Source: Lachnospiraceae bacterium RM5
Lineage (GTDB): Bacteria > Bacillota > Clostridia > Lachnospirales > Lachnospiraceae
Assembly: GCA_900110975.1 (NCBI GenBank)
Contig: FOFK01000009.1
Span: forward strand, 1-64,000
DNA: 64,000 nucleotides
Direction: 5' to 3'
Below are positions 1-8,919 of the stretch, piece by piece; position 1 is the first letter of the stretch; every line of letters starts with the position of its first letter. Made by a program: the position numbers and the translations under genes. Under the pieces are notes generated by a model that made no database searches, had not been told where the DNA came from, and was given only the letters and a program-made list of their open reading frames with translations.

Positions 1-345
1 TACTATATTAGAACGGCAGGACAGTTTATTTATGGAAAGCAAAACTTTTTTAATGGAGCGATTGGAATAGTTCCAGAAAGCCTTGATAATTATGAATCCA
101 CTAAGGATGTTCCTGCTTTTGATATAGATAAATCCGTAGATGTAAGATGGCTTTATCATTACATAGCTAGACCTGAAATATATAAGCCCCTAGAGTCATT
201 ATGTACAGGTACAGGAAGTAAAAGATTTCACGTTAAAAATTTCTATAATATGGAATTTCCTATTCCAAACATTGAGGAACAAAGAATGATAAGCACGTTT
301 TTTAGTAATATCGACAACCTTATCACCCTTCATCAACGAAAGTAA
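1..345 (+). CDS. hsdS: Type I restriction specificity subunit HsdS, C-terminal part (runs off left edge)
   Basis: The frame is open from base 1 and stops at 343-345, giving the last 114 residues. HsdS is the DNA-recognition subunit of a type I restriction-modification complex with HsdM and HsdR. Visible are the distal part of a target-recognition domain (CTGTGSKRF, then FPIPNIEEQ) and the conserved helix ending DNLITLHQRK, which is typical of HsdS. The gene ends in a 20-bp repeat (316-335) that recurs inverted at 387-406 and 2499-2518. It is therefore probably the expressed copy in an invertible locus, with its 5' half and hsdM left of the window. Whether the upstream part is intact cannot be seen. 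Confidence 0.85.
   Translation, partial: YYIRTAGQFIYGKQNFFNGAIGIVPESLDNYESTKDVPAFDIDKSVDVRWLYHYIARPEIYKPLESLCTGTGSKRFHVKNFYNMEFPIPNIEEQRMISTFFSNIDNLITLHQRK
316..335 (+). repeat. hsdS inverted repeat, copy 1 (end of cassette A)
   Basis: AACCTTATCACCCTTCATCA encodes the NLITLHQ end of the HsdS conserved helix. Its exact reverse complement lies at 387-406 and again at 2499-2518. It is a candidate crossover site for the nearby recombinase (inference). Confidence 0.85.
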
Positions 346-386
346 AAATTTTTTTTAATATAACATATTTATGAAAATACTATTAC

Positions 387-406
387 TGATGAAGGGTGAT
401 AAGGTT
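387..406 (-). repeat. hsdS inverted repeat, copy 2 (3' end of cassette B)
   Basis: TGATGAAGGGTGATAAGGTT is the exact reverse complement of 316-335. Similarity continues a few bases further with one or two mismatches. It lies in the DNLITLHQ codons of the minus-strand cassette. Confidence 0.85.
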
Positions 407-851
407 ATCGAACATATCAAAATAAGTCGAAATATTCTTTTGCTCTTCATAAGATGGGACTCTTAAACTCATCTTTTGTAAATCCAAAAAAGACAAAACT
501 TTTTGCCCGGTTCCAGTGCATGTATATCCAATTTCCCGAACTACATCATCACTATTATTTAGCACAAGTGAAATGAAGAACGTATCATTATTGTTACCGC
601 AAAAAACAGGATAAAATTTGCTTATAATGCCTCTATCACAGCATTTGTTAATGTTAAAAGTAAAGTCTATTCCATCACTTCTATTACGATATGTACAATA
701 GTTACGAGGCAGAATATTATAGCCCGTGATGTCATGATTTTGCTTTCTTCCAAAGTGCTCCTCTTGCAATATTACTCCTTCAGTTTTTGATGAAGTCAAT
801 ACAGGCAATGTACAATCAGAATCAACGGTTTCTTTATATTCTGTTATCAGC

Positions 852-875
852 TCTGATAACTTACGCTGTTCCCAA
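852..875 (-). repeat. hsdS 5' boundary repeat, copy 1
   Basis: This 24-bp sequence is identical to 2976-2999, in the same orientation. On the minus strand it encodes the WEQRKLS segment that starts each HsdS half. Together with the 20-bp 3' repeats it brackets each silent cassette. Confidence 0.85.
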
Positions 876-999
876 GAGGTTGTGAAGAAAATTTTTTTTT
901 ATGGATTAATTTTATTTCAACCATTTTCTGCAAACTCGCTATTTTACTTTAACAAGATTGTACCAATCAAGAAAAATAGACTCATATCAGTCAAAGCAA

Positions 1000-2340
1000 C
1001 TATGATTCTAATAAGAAAGGTAGCAAATAAATGGGCATAAATAGGAGTTGACCATCATTAGAAATATCCTTTTGCGAAAAGATATATGGTCTGTCTACAA
1101 TTTGTGAGTATTTTTCACAGAATACATCTATAGATTTATGAGATGCGGTTGCAGACGATTTTATTTCTATAGGCACAATCTTTTGCTGTACTCCAATCAA
1201 GAAATCCATCTCATAATAGTGTGTGCTTTCCTTCTTAAGCCATGTATGATAACACAATTCTCTGCCTGATGCTGCAATCATCTGGGCCGCAACATTTTCA
1301 TAAAGATATCCAAGATTAGCCGGTAATTTATCTGCAAGTAGTTTTTCATATAGGATATTATCAGTGGCAGGTCTGTCAATAAACATCAGAGTAACAAAAA
1401 GTCCAGTATCTGCAATGTAAAGCTTATAGCTGTCTAAATTCTTTGTACTTGTAAGGCTGATATCTGGTTTTGTCACATTATAAGAAATCAGGACTGTCTG
1501 TGAATCAATGACATCATAAAGTCTTTCTTGATCTTTTTTCTGTGTTTTCCTACCAGTGGCACTTGAAATAACATACCGTTTTTTATTATGAGATAATTGG
1601 GCAGGCACATCTTTATATATTCTTGATGTAAATCCCGATGCATCAATCTTCTTAAAATCATCCTCATATAAATTTATAATTGATCGCTTGACTTCATCAA
1701 TTTCCTTAAAACTCTTTTTTTCAAGATATGCCGCAACAGCTTGAGGCATACCACCAACAGCCATATATATCCTAAAATCACGCATGAGCTTTCTATTTAC
1801 CACACCTATAGGAATTTTCTTGTTATAAAAATCCTTCAAAAGCCTGTAAGTATTATTTCCTGTAGCCCATAAAAATTCTTCATAATCAAAAGGATAGAGT
1901 TTGAGCTTCTTTTCTTCTGATGGAATTACTATATCCTTTACATTTTTCTTTATAGATATCAATGAACCTGTTTCTATATAGTCATACCTGCCATCAGCTA
2001 CAAGATACTTGATAGCCTGTCGCGCTTTTGGAAATAACTGAACCTCATCAAACACTATAACTGACTTTCTGTTCACTAATTGTACTCCAGTATACGTTTG
2101 GAGTATGAGAAAAAATCTATCCAGATTTGATATATCTTCTTCAAAGCAGTTTAAAATATTTTTTGATGCCTTGGAAAAATCAATGATTATATGTGATTCA
2201 TACTCGTTTTTTGCAAATTCTTCTGCCAATGTGCTCTTACCTACACGTCTGGCACCCTCAATCAATATTGCATACTTGCCATTTGAAGTATTTTTCCATT
2301 CTATTAACTTATCATATGCTTTTCTCTTGAAAATAGGCAT
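1000..2340 (-). CDS. AAA+ ATPase with C-terminal DUF4143 domain
   Basis: The protein has 446 residues from ATG at 2340, chosen because GGAGT lies just upstream; the longer frame would start at a TTG. The N-terminal ATPase has a Walker A loop (EGARRVGKST, near residue 30) and a Walker B-like IVFDEVQLFP. The C-terminal half contains the DUF4143 region, with the nuclease-like EMDFLIG...IEIKSS pattern near the end. The family (COG1373-type) is common and its cellular role is not established. It sits between two silent hsdS cassettes in the same orientation, so it may be a passenger or be moved with the invertible segment. A frameshifted relative lies at 57273-58513. Confidence 0.85.
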   Translation of the reverse strand: MPIFKRKAYDKLIEWKNTSNGKYAILIEGARRVGKSTLAEEFAKNEYESHIIIDFSKASKNILNCFEEDISNLDRFFLILQTYTGVQLVNRKSVIVFDEVQLFPKARQAIKYLVADGRYDYIETGSLISIKKNVKDIVIPSEEKKLKLYPFDYEEFLWATGNNTYRLLKDFYNKKIPIGVVNRKLMRDFRIYMAVGGMPQAVAAYLEKKSFKEIDEVKRSIINLYEDDFKKIDASGFTSRIYKDVPAQLSHNKKRYVISSATGRKTQKKDQERLYDVIDSQTVLISYNVTKPDISLTSTKNLDSYKLYIADTGLFVTLMFIDRPATDNILYEKLLADKLPANLGYLYENVAAQMIAASGRELCYHTWLKKESTHYYEMDFLIGVQQKIVPIEIKSSATASHKSIDVFCEKYSQIVDRPYIFSQKDISNDGQLLFMPIYLLPFLLES

Positions 2341-2498
2341 AATTACTCCTTCCTTCAATGCGGCATCCGTTTTGCTAAGAAAATTATACCTTAAAATATC
2401 CGTTCTGCCAATAATTTATTTCCGAAAAACATCCGTTATTTCATATAATTTATTTTAGTGTAGCATCAAGTAGACTGTGCCAGTCAAGAAACACACAC

Positions 2499-2518
2499 TG
2501 ATGAAGGGTGATAAGGTT
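2499..2518 (-). repeat. hsdS inverted repeat, copy 3 (3' end of cassette C)
   Basis: TGATGAAGGGTGATAAGGTT is identical to 387-406 and is the reverse complement of 316-335. It is extended by GTCGA, which also matches the hsdS end at 311-315. Confidence 0.85.
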
Positions 2519-2975
2519 GTCGAGCTTGTCAAAATACGTTCCAATTTTAAGCATTTCATCTTTTGATGGAACCGAAATCGGCATATTTTCAAAACTTTCT
2601 CTTGCAATATAAAATATAGTCGAGCCAGCAGACTGTAACCTCATATACTTTCTTGCTTCATCAGAATGAAAATACGCATACCAGTAATCTAAGGACTCTT
2701 TTTCATTTGGAACCAATCCTATAAAAGTCTGATTTGTTATTAAATCCTGCGTAACTACTGCGACTACACCAAATGTAGCACTTGAGGAAACTATCAATGA
2801 ATCTTTTGGAATAATCTTCAAATTCATTTTTTTGATCGTATCTTCTGTGACATACTGCTCAGACAAAGTTCCGTTCAGATACTTTCCTTCTATATCTTCA
2901 ATACGAGTCCAAGGGATATTTCCTCCAAATTCCTTAGGTTTATCTCTCATCGGAACAATGAAGTTAGAAAACTCA

Positions 2976-2999
2976 TCTGATAACTTACGCTGTTCCCAA
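2976..2999 (-). repeat. hsdS 5' boundary repeat, copy 2
   Basis: This 24-bp sequence is identical to 852-875 and encodes the WEQRKLS segment on the minus strand. It marks the 5' boundary of cassette C. Confidence 0.85.
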
Positions 3000-3157
3000 A
3001 CGTTTATAATTAAAAAATCAAACATACCAAAATATTTGTAAATTATAATAAATTATGTGATAATATTTTTAGATAAATATTGATTATTATTGAATGAAGT
3101 TATTTTTATTGTATTAGACATTATATATATGCTTTATAAGAAAGGGGTAGCAGTGTA

Positions 3158-6121
3158 ATGATAGAGTTAGAATCAGTAATTGAGAGAAGATTAATTGAAA
3201 AATTATGTGAAGGTGATTCACAGTGGACGTATAGAAAAGATATTGATACTGAAGAAAAACTTTGGGAAAATTTCAAATATATATTAGAGCAGAATAATAA
3301 AGCGAAGTTAAATGGTACTCCTTTAACGGAGTCTGAATTTGCAAAGATAAAAAATGATATTTCTCATGCAACGTTTTATGATGCGGCAAAATGGCTGGTT
3401 GGCGAAAATGGAAAGGTGTATGTTCATGTTCAAAGAGGTAATGAGACATTACATTTAGTTGTTTTAAATAATGAGCATATTGCAGGAGGTTCCAGTGTTT
3501 ATGAGGTTATTAATCAATATAGAGTTTTTAAGGCGCCTGATGATGAGAATGGAAAAAATAGAAGATTTGATGTTACTTTATTGATAAATGGCATTCCGCT
3601 TATACATATTGAATTAAAAAATAAAGAACATGCTTATTTAGAAGGATTTAACCAAATAAAAAAATATATAAAAGAGGGAAAGTTTAGGGGGCTTTTTTCT
3701 AATGTTCAAATGTTTGTTGTCAGCAATGTTATTGATACTAAATATTTTTCGGCAGCAGGTGCTGAAGAGTTAAATCCTGAATTTATGACAGGATGGATAG
3801 ATAGAGAGAATAAGCCTGTGACAGATTATATTGAATTTACAAGGTCTGTATTAAGGATTCCTAATGCTCATGAGATGGTTACAAAATACACGGTTTTGGA
3901 TAATGATAAGAAAAAGCTTTTAATTTTAAGACCGTATCAGATTCATGCTATAGAAGCCATGAGAGAAGCTTCTAAGATTGGTGAATCAGGATATATCTGG
4001 CATACAACAGGGTCTGGAAAGACAATGACTTCATATAAGGCAACCAGAAATTTATTAATGGATATTCCATCTATACAAAAAACAATTTTTTTGATTGATA
4101 GAAAAGATCTGGACGTACAAACAAAAATGGCTTTTCAATCATATGCTGATAATGACACGATTGATGTGGATGATACAGAAAATGTTGATTCATTAATAAA
4201 AAAAATATCGGATGATAACAGACAGATGATTGTTACAACCAGACAAAAGTTGCAGATAATGATTAACAAGAGATTGAAGGAAGGAACCAAACTTTATGAT
4301 AAAATATGTTCCTTAAAAGTGGCGTTTGTAGTTGATGAATGTCATCGTGCTGTTACACCTGAAACAAAAAGGGAAATAGAAAGATTTTTTAGAAATTCTT
4401 TGTGGTATGGATTTACCGGAACACCTATTTTTGATGAAAATAAATATGAAAAGAGAGGTGATCTTGCCCAAACCACATCTCAGCTTTATGGTGAGTGTCT
4501 GCATAGTTATACAATAAAAGAAGCTATTCATGATAAAGCAGTTCTTGGATTTATGGTTGAGAATTTAGGACCTACTAAGATAGAAATAAATGTTGAACCA
4601 TCAGTGATGTATTCAAGTGAAAATCACATGAGAAGAGTATTGAATGTGATTTTGAATATGTCTAAAGCAAAATTTGGTATGCAAAATGGAAAAGGACGTA
4701 CCTATGAGGCGATTCTTACAGTTGGTTCTATTGCATTAGCACAAAAGTATTATTTGCTTTTGAAAAAAATAAAAGAAGGAAATGACGAACTAAAAATAAA
4801 TGAAAATATATATCAGTCTCTTCCGGATTTTCCTAAATTTGCTATAACATATTCTTTAAGTGAAAATGAAGAAACTTCTGGAGTGAATCAGGAGTTGATG
4901 AAGGAATCAATAAAAGATTATAACGAAATGTTCGGAACTAATTATGGATTGGATAATATAGGTGCGTATAATTCAAATCTTAATGATCGTCTTGCGAGAA
5001 AAGAAAAGAAATATTTAGACAGAAGTCAGCAATTAGATCTAGTTATTGTGGTAGATAGACTTTTAACAGGGTTTGATGCACCTTGTCTTTCAACACTTTT
5101 TATGGATAGACAGCCAATGACACCTCAGAATATTATACAAGCTTTCTCAAGAACTAACAGGCTATATGATGGAACAAAGGAATATGGGCAGATAGTAACA
5201 TTCCAATCGCCGAATGAATTTAAAGAAAACATTAATAATGCTATAAAACTTTATTCCAAAGGCGGTGATGGTAATCCTATAGCAGAAGATTTTGATACTG
5301 TAAAGGAAAATTTAAGTATTTCCATAAAAGCTGTACATGCATTAGCTCCTGCACCTGATGATGTTATGAATTTATCAAGAGAGAAACAGAAAGCTTTTGT
5401 CAGATTGTTTAGAGTTCTTGATAAAGATTTTTCACACTTGAAGGCTTTTTCAAATTACGAACCATCAATTTTGAATGTATTAGAATTTTCACAGGATGAA
5501 TACGAGGACTATGCCGCTGTTTATAAGAATCTCATGGCCATATTTCATGATTCTAAAAATAACCTTGATGAGGATGATGATATAATCAGGGATGATTATG
5601 AATTAAAGGCATATAGTAAATTTAAAATAGATTTTGATTACATTATAGAAATATTGCAGGGTGCCGTTGATATGATTGAAGATATAAAAACGGATAATGA
5701 TGAAGAGAGATTTTATCTTGAGCTTGCCAGTATAAGGGCTGTTATTGAGGAATATATGGAAGATAATGAAAAAAATGGTAAGATATTTGAAGAAATTTTA
5801 TCTGATATTGAAGCAAATAAGGATAAATATATACATGAAAATATTTCTGTTGTAATTAATGATATTTTATATTCTAGAATAGATGCATTAATCGGAGATT
5901 TTGCAAAAAAATGGTTTTTAAATTTTGATGATGTTAAGTATGAAGTATATAACTATAAGTATGGAGAACTTGAAAATGCAAATAAATTAAAAGAAAGTAT
6001 TGATTATGAAGCATATGAAAAAAGCACAGATAATCCAATGAAGAAATTTAAATTCAGAGTTGAAATGATAAAGGATTTTAAAGAAAATCTAATGTATGAA
6101 TTAGATGGATATGTAAGATAG
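3158..6121 (+). CDS. hsdR: Type I restriction endonuclease subunit HsdR (system 1)
   Basis: The protein has 987 residues, normal for HsdR. The start is ATG 3158 behind AAGGGG. HsdR is the translocase and nuclease subunit. The N-terminal PD-ExK nuclease is visible near residues 138-160 (RFDVTLLINGIPLIHIELKNK contains the D...ExK pattern). The superfamily 2 motor follows: Walker A TTGSGKT, motif II VDECHRA, motif III GFTGTPIF and motif VI QAFSRTNR. The C-terminal helical part would bind the HsdM/HsdS core. The gene is divergent from silent cassette C and sits with the recombinase, so it belongs to the inverting hsdS locus. No damage is seen. Confidence 0.95.
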   Translation: MIELESVIERRLIEKLCEGDSQWTYRKDIDTEEKLWENFKYILEQNNKAKLNGTPLTESEFAKIKNDISHATFYDAAKWLVGENGKVYVHVQRGNETLHLVVLNNEHIAGGSSVYEVINQYRVFKAPDDENGKNRRFDVTLLINGIPLIHIELKNKEHAYLEGFNQIKKYIKEGKFRGLFSNVQMFVVSNVIDTKYFSAAGAEELNPEFMTGWIDRENKPVTDYIEFTRSVLRIPNAHEMVTKYTVLDNDKKKLLILRPYQIHAIEAMREASKIGESGYIWHTTGSGKTMTSYKATRNLLMDIPSIQKTIFLIDRKDLDVQTKMAFQSYADNDTIDVDDTENVDSLIKKISDDNRQMIVTTRQKLQIMINKRLKEGTKLYDKICSLKVAFVVDECHRAVTPETKREIERFFRNSLWYGFTGTPIFDENKYEKRGDLAQTTSQLYGECLHSYTIKEAIHDKAVLGFMVENLGPTKIEINVEPSVMYSSENHMRRVLNVILNMSKAKFGMQNGKGRTYEAILTVGSIALAQKYYLLLKKIKEGNDELKINENIYQSLPDFPKFAITYSLSENEETSGVNQELMKESIKDYNEMFGTNYGLDNIGAYNSNLNDRLARKEKKYLDRSQQLDLVIVVDRLLTGFDAPCLSTLFMDRQPMTPQNIIQAFSRTNRLYDGTKEYGQIVTFQSPNEFKENINNAIKLYSKGGDGNPIAEDFDTVKENLSISIKAVHALAPAPDDVMNLSREKQKAFVRLFRVLDKDFSHLKAFSNYEPSILNVLEFSQDEYEDYAAVYKNLMAIFHDSKNNLDEDDDIIRDDYELKAYSKFKIDFDYIIEILQGAVDMIEDIKTDNDEERFYLELASIRAVIEEYMEDNEKNGKIFEEILSDIEANKDKYIHENISVVINDILYSRIDALIGDFAKKWFLNFDDVKYEVYNYKYGELENANKLKESIDYEAYEKSTDNPMKKFKFRVEMIKDFKENLMYELDGYVR

Positions 6122-6130
6122 AATAATGTT

Positions 6131-6147
6131 CAGGTGATGAATTGGCA
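6131..6147 (+). repeat. Left inverted repeat flanking the recombinase gene
   Basis: CAGGTGATGAATTGGCA pairs with 7145-7160, whose reverse complement is the same word lacking one G. The pair brackets only the recombinase gene. Confidence 0.75.
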
Positions 6148-6189
6148 ATTTAATATTTTAGTATTATTTTAAATACTAATTGTTTGTTA

Positions 6190-7119
6190 TTAACTTAGGT
6201 TGGATAATGTTCTCATAATGATATCAATATCCTGGCTTTCAAGTTCCTGTATTATGTGTAAATAGGTTTTTTGTGTAGTAGTAATATTTGAATGTCCAAG
6301 TCTTCTGGCAACGCTTGCTATTGAGACACCTGCAAATAAAAGTAAGGATGCGTGGGTATGTCTTAATCCATGTATAGATATGATTGATATACCGGCTTTT
6401 TTACAATGCCTTGCAAGTATTTCGTTGACGGTAGAATTGTAGATTTTACCGTTAACAAAAATTGGCTTATTTTCGGGAAGATCTTTTATTAATGATGAAA
6501 ATTGCATTACAGTCTGCCAGTCAAGTGGGATTTTTCTGACGGATGAAGAGTTTTTTGTTGGCATGAATCCGCCTATTCCTTTATAATCCCATGTTTTTGA
6601 AACAGATAGGACTTGATGAGTAAAATTAAAATCTTCAGGGGTTATTGCAAGTGCTTCGGAAAATCTCATTCCTGTTTTGGCAATTAATAAAATTAACCAG
6701 TCTATATTTATATGTGTAGATAGATTTAATTCATCTATAAGTTTATGTAGTTCGTATTGATTTAGATACTTTGTTTTCTTTTCTCTTGGAGGCTTTCCTT
6801 TTATAATTACTTTTCTTGTTGGATCATGATGAATAAGCCCCTCATCAACAGCATCTAAAATGGAACATTTTAAATGATGATGAAAATCCATTGTAGTTTG
6901 TCTTTCGTGTTCAAGTGCATATTGATTTATTATTTTTTGATATTCTATTCTATCAAGATTTTTTAAAGGAAGATTTGGTGCGAGTTGTTTTAACCAATTA
7001 TAAGCCATATAATATTTTTTCATGGTTACATCTCTTATGGCTCCTTCTTTATATATTGTAATCCATTGTTTGTAATAATCGCTAAATAGCATATCTTTAT
7101 TATTTTTTTCTTGTATCAT
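6190..7119 (-). CDS. Tyrosine site-specific recombinase (candidate hsdS invertase)
   Basis: The protein has 309 residues, with ATG 7119 preceded by AAAGGA. It has an N-terminal core-binding helical domain and a C-terminal catalytic domain with the tyrosine-recombinase residues: Arg in GMRFSEAL, His-x-x-Arg in IHGLRHTHAS, and LGHSNITTTQKTYLH carrying the nucleophilic Tyr. It is of XerC/phage-integrase type. No attachment-site repeats of an element are seen around it, and it sits beside inverted hsdS cassettes. That matches known loci where such an enzyme flips hsdS segments. That it acts on the hsdS repeats is inference. It lies convergent to hsdR and is flanked by a 16-17 bp inverted repeat. 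Confidence 0.9.
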   Translation of the reverse strand: MIQEKNNKDMLFSDYYKQWITIYKEGAIRDVTMKKYYMAYNWLKQLAPNLPLKNLDRIEYQKIINQYALEHERQTTMDFHHHLKCSILDAVDEGLIHHDPTRKVIIKGKPPREKKTKYLNQYELHKLIDELNLSTHINIDWLILLIAKTGMRFSEALAITPEDFNFTHQVLSVSKTWDYKGIGGFMPTKNSSSVRKIPLDWQTVMQFSSLIKDLPENKPIFVNGKIYNSTVNEILARHCKKAGISIISIHGLRHTHASLLLFAGVSIASVARRLGHSNITTTQKTYLHIIQELESQDIDIIMRTLSNLS

Positions 7120-7144
7120 AATATATTCCTTTCATTGTAAGTTA

Positions 7145-7160
7145 TGCCAATTCATACCTG
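7145..7160 (+). repeat. Right inverted repeat flanking the recombinase gene
   Basis: TGCCAATTCATACCTG is the inverted counterpart of 6131-6147, with a single-base indel. It lies about 25 bases upstream of the recombinase start, so it could also act as an operator. Confidence 0.75.
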
Positions 7161-7253
7161 TTGATAATATTATAAATTTTAAAAGTAATGAAAAATATAA
7201 AAGAAATTGGTATAATAATATTTGTTTTGAATTTTCAACGAAAGGCATTAATA

Positions 7254-8063
7254 ATGAAAAAATTAACTGAATTAGAAAAATATTATAATAAATTTAATGA
7301 AGATAAAAGGTTGTTATCAAGACATGGAATAGTTGAATTCAGGGTAACTATTCATTATATTGAAGAATATCTTAATCTTTTAAAGAGGCGTTTTAATAAA
7401 AAAAATGAAGAATTAAAAATTATTGATATTGGTGCAGGTACTGGAAGATACAGTATTTATCTGGATGAAAAGGGATATGATGTTACTGCTGTTGAGCTTG
7501 TTAAATATAATCTTGGAATATTAAAAAAGAAAAGTTCTTCAGTTAAGGCTTATCAGGGAAATGCATTAAATTTAAAAAAATTTAATGATGATGAATTTGA
7601 TATGGCTCTTATGTTTGGACCAATGTATCATCTTATGACTAAAGAAGAAAAAGTTAAGGCTTTAAATGAGGCATGCAGAGTTGTAAAAAAAGGTGGAATC
7701 ATAATGTGTGCATATTGTATGAATGAATATGCTGTGATTTTGCACGCTTTTAGGGATAATCATTATAAAGAAAGTATAGAAAATGGCAAGCTTACTACGG
7801 ATTTTAAATGTGTAAATGATGAAAAAGATTTATATGATTATGTAAGATTAGAAGATATCGATGAAGTAAATGCTTTATCAAAGGTTAAAAGAAATATGAT
7901 ATTTGCACCTGATGGTGCAGCGGATTATATAAGAAGAGTTTTAAATGCGATGGATGATGAGACATTTGAAGGATTTATCAAATATCAGCTTAGTATATCA
8001 TCAAGAAAAGAATTACTTGGTGCCAGTTCACACGTTGTAGACATATTGGAGGTTCTAAAATGA
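7254..8063 (+). CDS. Class I SAM-dependent methyltransferase
   Basis: The protein has 269 residues from ATG 7254 (AAAGG upstream). A longer frame from 7188 lacks a ribosome site. The Rossmann methyltransferase fold shows motif I IDIGAGTGRYS and the acidic end of strand 2 (VTAVEL), then DDEFDMALMFGPMYHL and the later CRVVKKGGII strand. The substrate cannot be read from the sequence; related proteins are annotated only as UbiE/Methyltransf_11-like. The stop overlaps the next gene's start by 4 bases (ATGA), so the two are probably translated together. Confidence 0.85.
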   Translation: MKKLTELEKYYNKFNEDKRLLSRHGIVEFRVTIHYIEEYLNLLKRRFNKKNEELKIIDIGAGTGRYSIYLDEKGYDVTAVELVKYNLGILKKKSSSVKAYQGNALNLKKFNDDEFDMALMFGPMYHLMTKEEKVKALNEACRVVKKGGIIMCAYCMNEYAVILHAFRDNHYKESIENGKLTTDFKCVNDEKDLYDYVRLEDIDEVNALSKVKRNMIFAPDGAADYIRRVLNAMDDETFEGFIKYQLSISSRKELLGASSHVVDILEVLK

Positions 8064-8833
8064 TTTTAATAAATATATTGCTTATTTTAACCGGATGTGC
8101 GGGAATTATGGCATTTATGCTGCCATATTTAAGTAACAGAATTTTGAATGTTGGAAATTTAACAGGATTATTGGTATTTGGTTGTATATTTCTTTATGGC
8201 ATATTTTTTAAATATGTCAATCGATTTATAAAATACCTTTGGAATAAAAATAAATTTGGGAAAATTGTGGTTATCTTTGTTAATATAATAATTGTTTTAG
8301 CAGTAGTTATTGTACTTGCTGAATCGATTATGATGTATAGAGCCTGTAAGAGAACATCTAAGGAAAACGCTACTCTTATTGTGCTTGGCTGTAAGGTAAA
8401 TGGTGACAGACCAAGTCTTATGCTTATGGAAAGAATAGATGCAGCATATGAATATTTAATAGAAAATCCTGAAACTGACTGTATTGTATCAGGCGGAAAA
8501 GGCGTCGGTGAAAATATTTCAGAAGCAGAATGTATGAAAAGGGAACTTGTGAAAAAAGGAATAGATGAAGATAGAATTTATATGGAAGATAAATCTGTTT
8601 CTACCAAGGAAAATATTGAATTTTCTTATAATATTATAAAAGAAAATAAACTTACAGCTGATATATGTATTGCAACAAATGAGTTTCACGAATACCGGGC
8701 AATGGCACTTGCGAGAAAATATAATAAGAGTGCAGGAGCAAAACCTGCAAAGACAGCATGGTGGCTGTTTCCGACATTTTATGTAAGAGAACTTGGTGGA
8801 ATAACTGCAAGTAAAATTGCCGGATTATTTTAA
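8060..8833 (+). CDS. YdcF/SanA-like DUF218 membrane protein
   Basis: The protein has 257 residues. Three hydrophobic helices in the first 90 residues are followed by a DUF218 domain. It begins LIVLGCKVNGDRPS and contains SGGKGVGENISEAECM and ATNEFHEYRA, the conserved pattern of the YdcF/ElyC/SanA family. Family members act at the envelope and some affect wall-precursor metabolism; the exact reaction here is unknown. It is coupled to the methyltransferase by an ATGA overlap. Confidence 0.85.
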   Translation: MILINILLILTGCAGIMAFMLPYLSNRILNVGNLTGLLVFGCIFLYGIFFKYVNRFIKYLWNKNKFGKIVVIFVNIIIVLAVVIVLAESIMMYRACKRTSKENATLIVLGCKVNGDRPSLMLMERIDAAYEYLIENPETDCIVSGGKGVGENISEAECMKRELVKKGIDEDRIYMEDKSVSTKENIEFSYNIIKENKLTADICIATNEFHEYRAMALARKYNKSAGAKPAKTAWWLFPTFYVRELGGITASKIAGLF

Positions 8834-8865
8834 ATATAAAAATTGGTTGTTATTATAATCTTAAG

Positions 8866-8893
8866 TTGACAATATTATTTATTTGTTTATAAT
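8866..8893 (+). promoter_or_regulatory. Sigma-A type promoter for the tyrS leader
   Basis: TTGACA (8866-8871), a 16-base spacer, then TATAAT (8888-8893). It lies just upstream of the T-box leader. Confidence 0.8.
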
Positions 8894-8919
8894 AATTGTA
8901 TGTTTAAAAAATTTAAAAA

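Larger units (their letters stand above)
383..898 (-). pseudogene. hsdS: Silent hsdS half-gene cassette B (opposite strand)
   Basis: On the minus strand a frame is open from 898 to a stop at 383. It begins after a stop codon and has no start codon upstream of the conserved SWEQRKLSELI motif, so it reads as a promoterless silent cassette. An internal ATG at 808 would lose that motif. It encodes one target-recognition domain (CTGTGQKVLSF, PSYEEQKNIS) ending FDNLITLHQ. It lies tail-to-tail with the hsdS end at 1-345 and shares the 20-bp terminal repeat in inverted orientation. Recombination would exchange its recognition domain for the one in the expressed gene (inference from known inverting hsdS loci). 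Confidence 0.8.
2450..3025 (-). pseudogene. hsdS: Silent hsdS half-gene cassette C (opposite strand)
   Basis: This is a 191-codon frame with one target-recognition domain. It opens with VWEQRKLSDEF, continues through the domain (QSAGSTIFY, ISVPSKDEM) and closes with LDNLITLHQ plus a short non-conserved tail. It is about half the usual HsdS length, so it would supply a single recognition domain. The 5' repeat at 2976-2999 and the 3' repeat at 2499-2518 match those of cassette B, while the domain between them is different. It lies divergently upstream of hsdR. It has a possible ATG but is best read as a storage cassette rather than an active subunit (inference). Confidence 0.8.

Noticed and set aside
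6190-7119. Recombinase considered as the integrase of an element inserted around hsdR
   Set aside because: No flanking direct repeats or other element genes were seen. The inverted hsdS cassettes give a better explanation.
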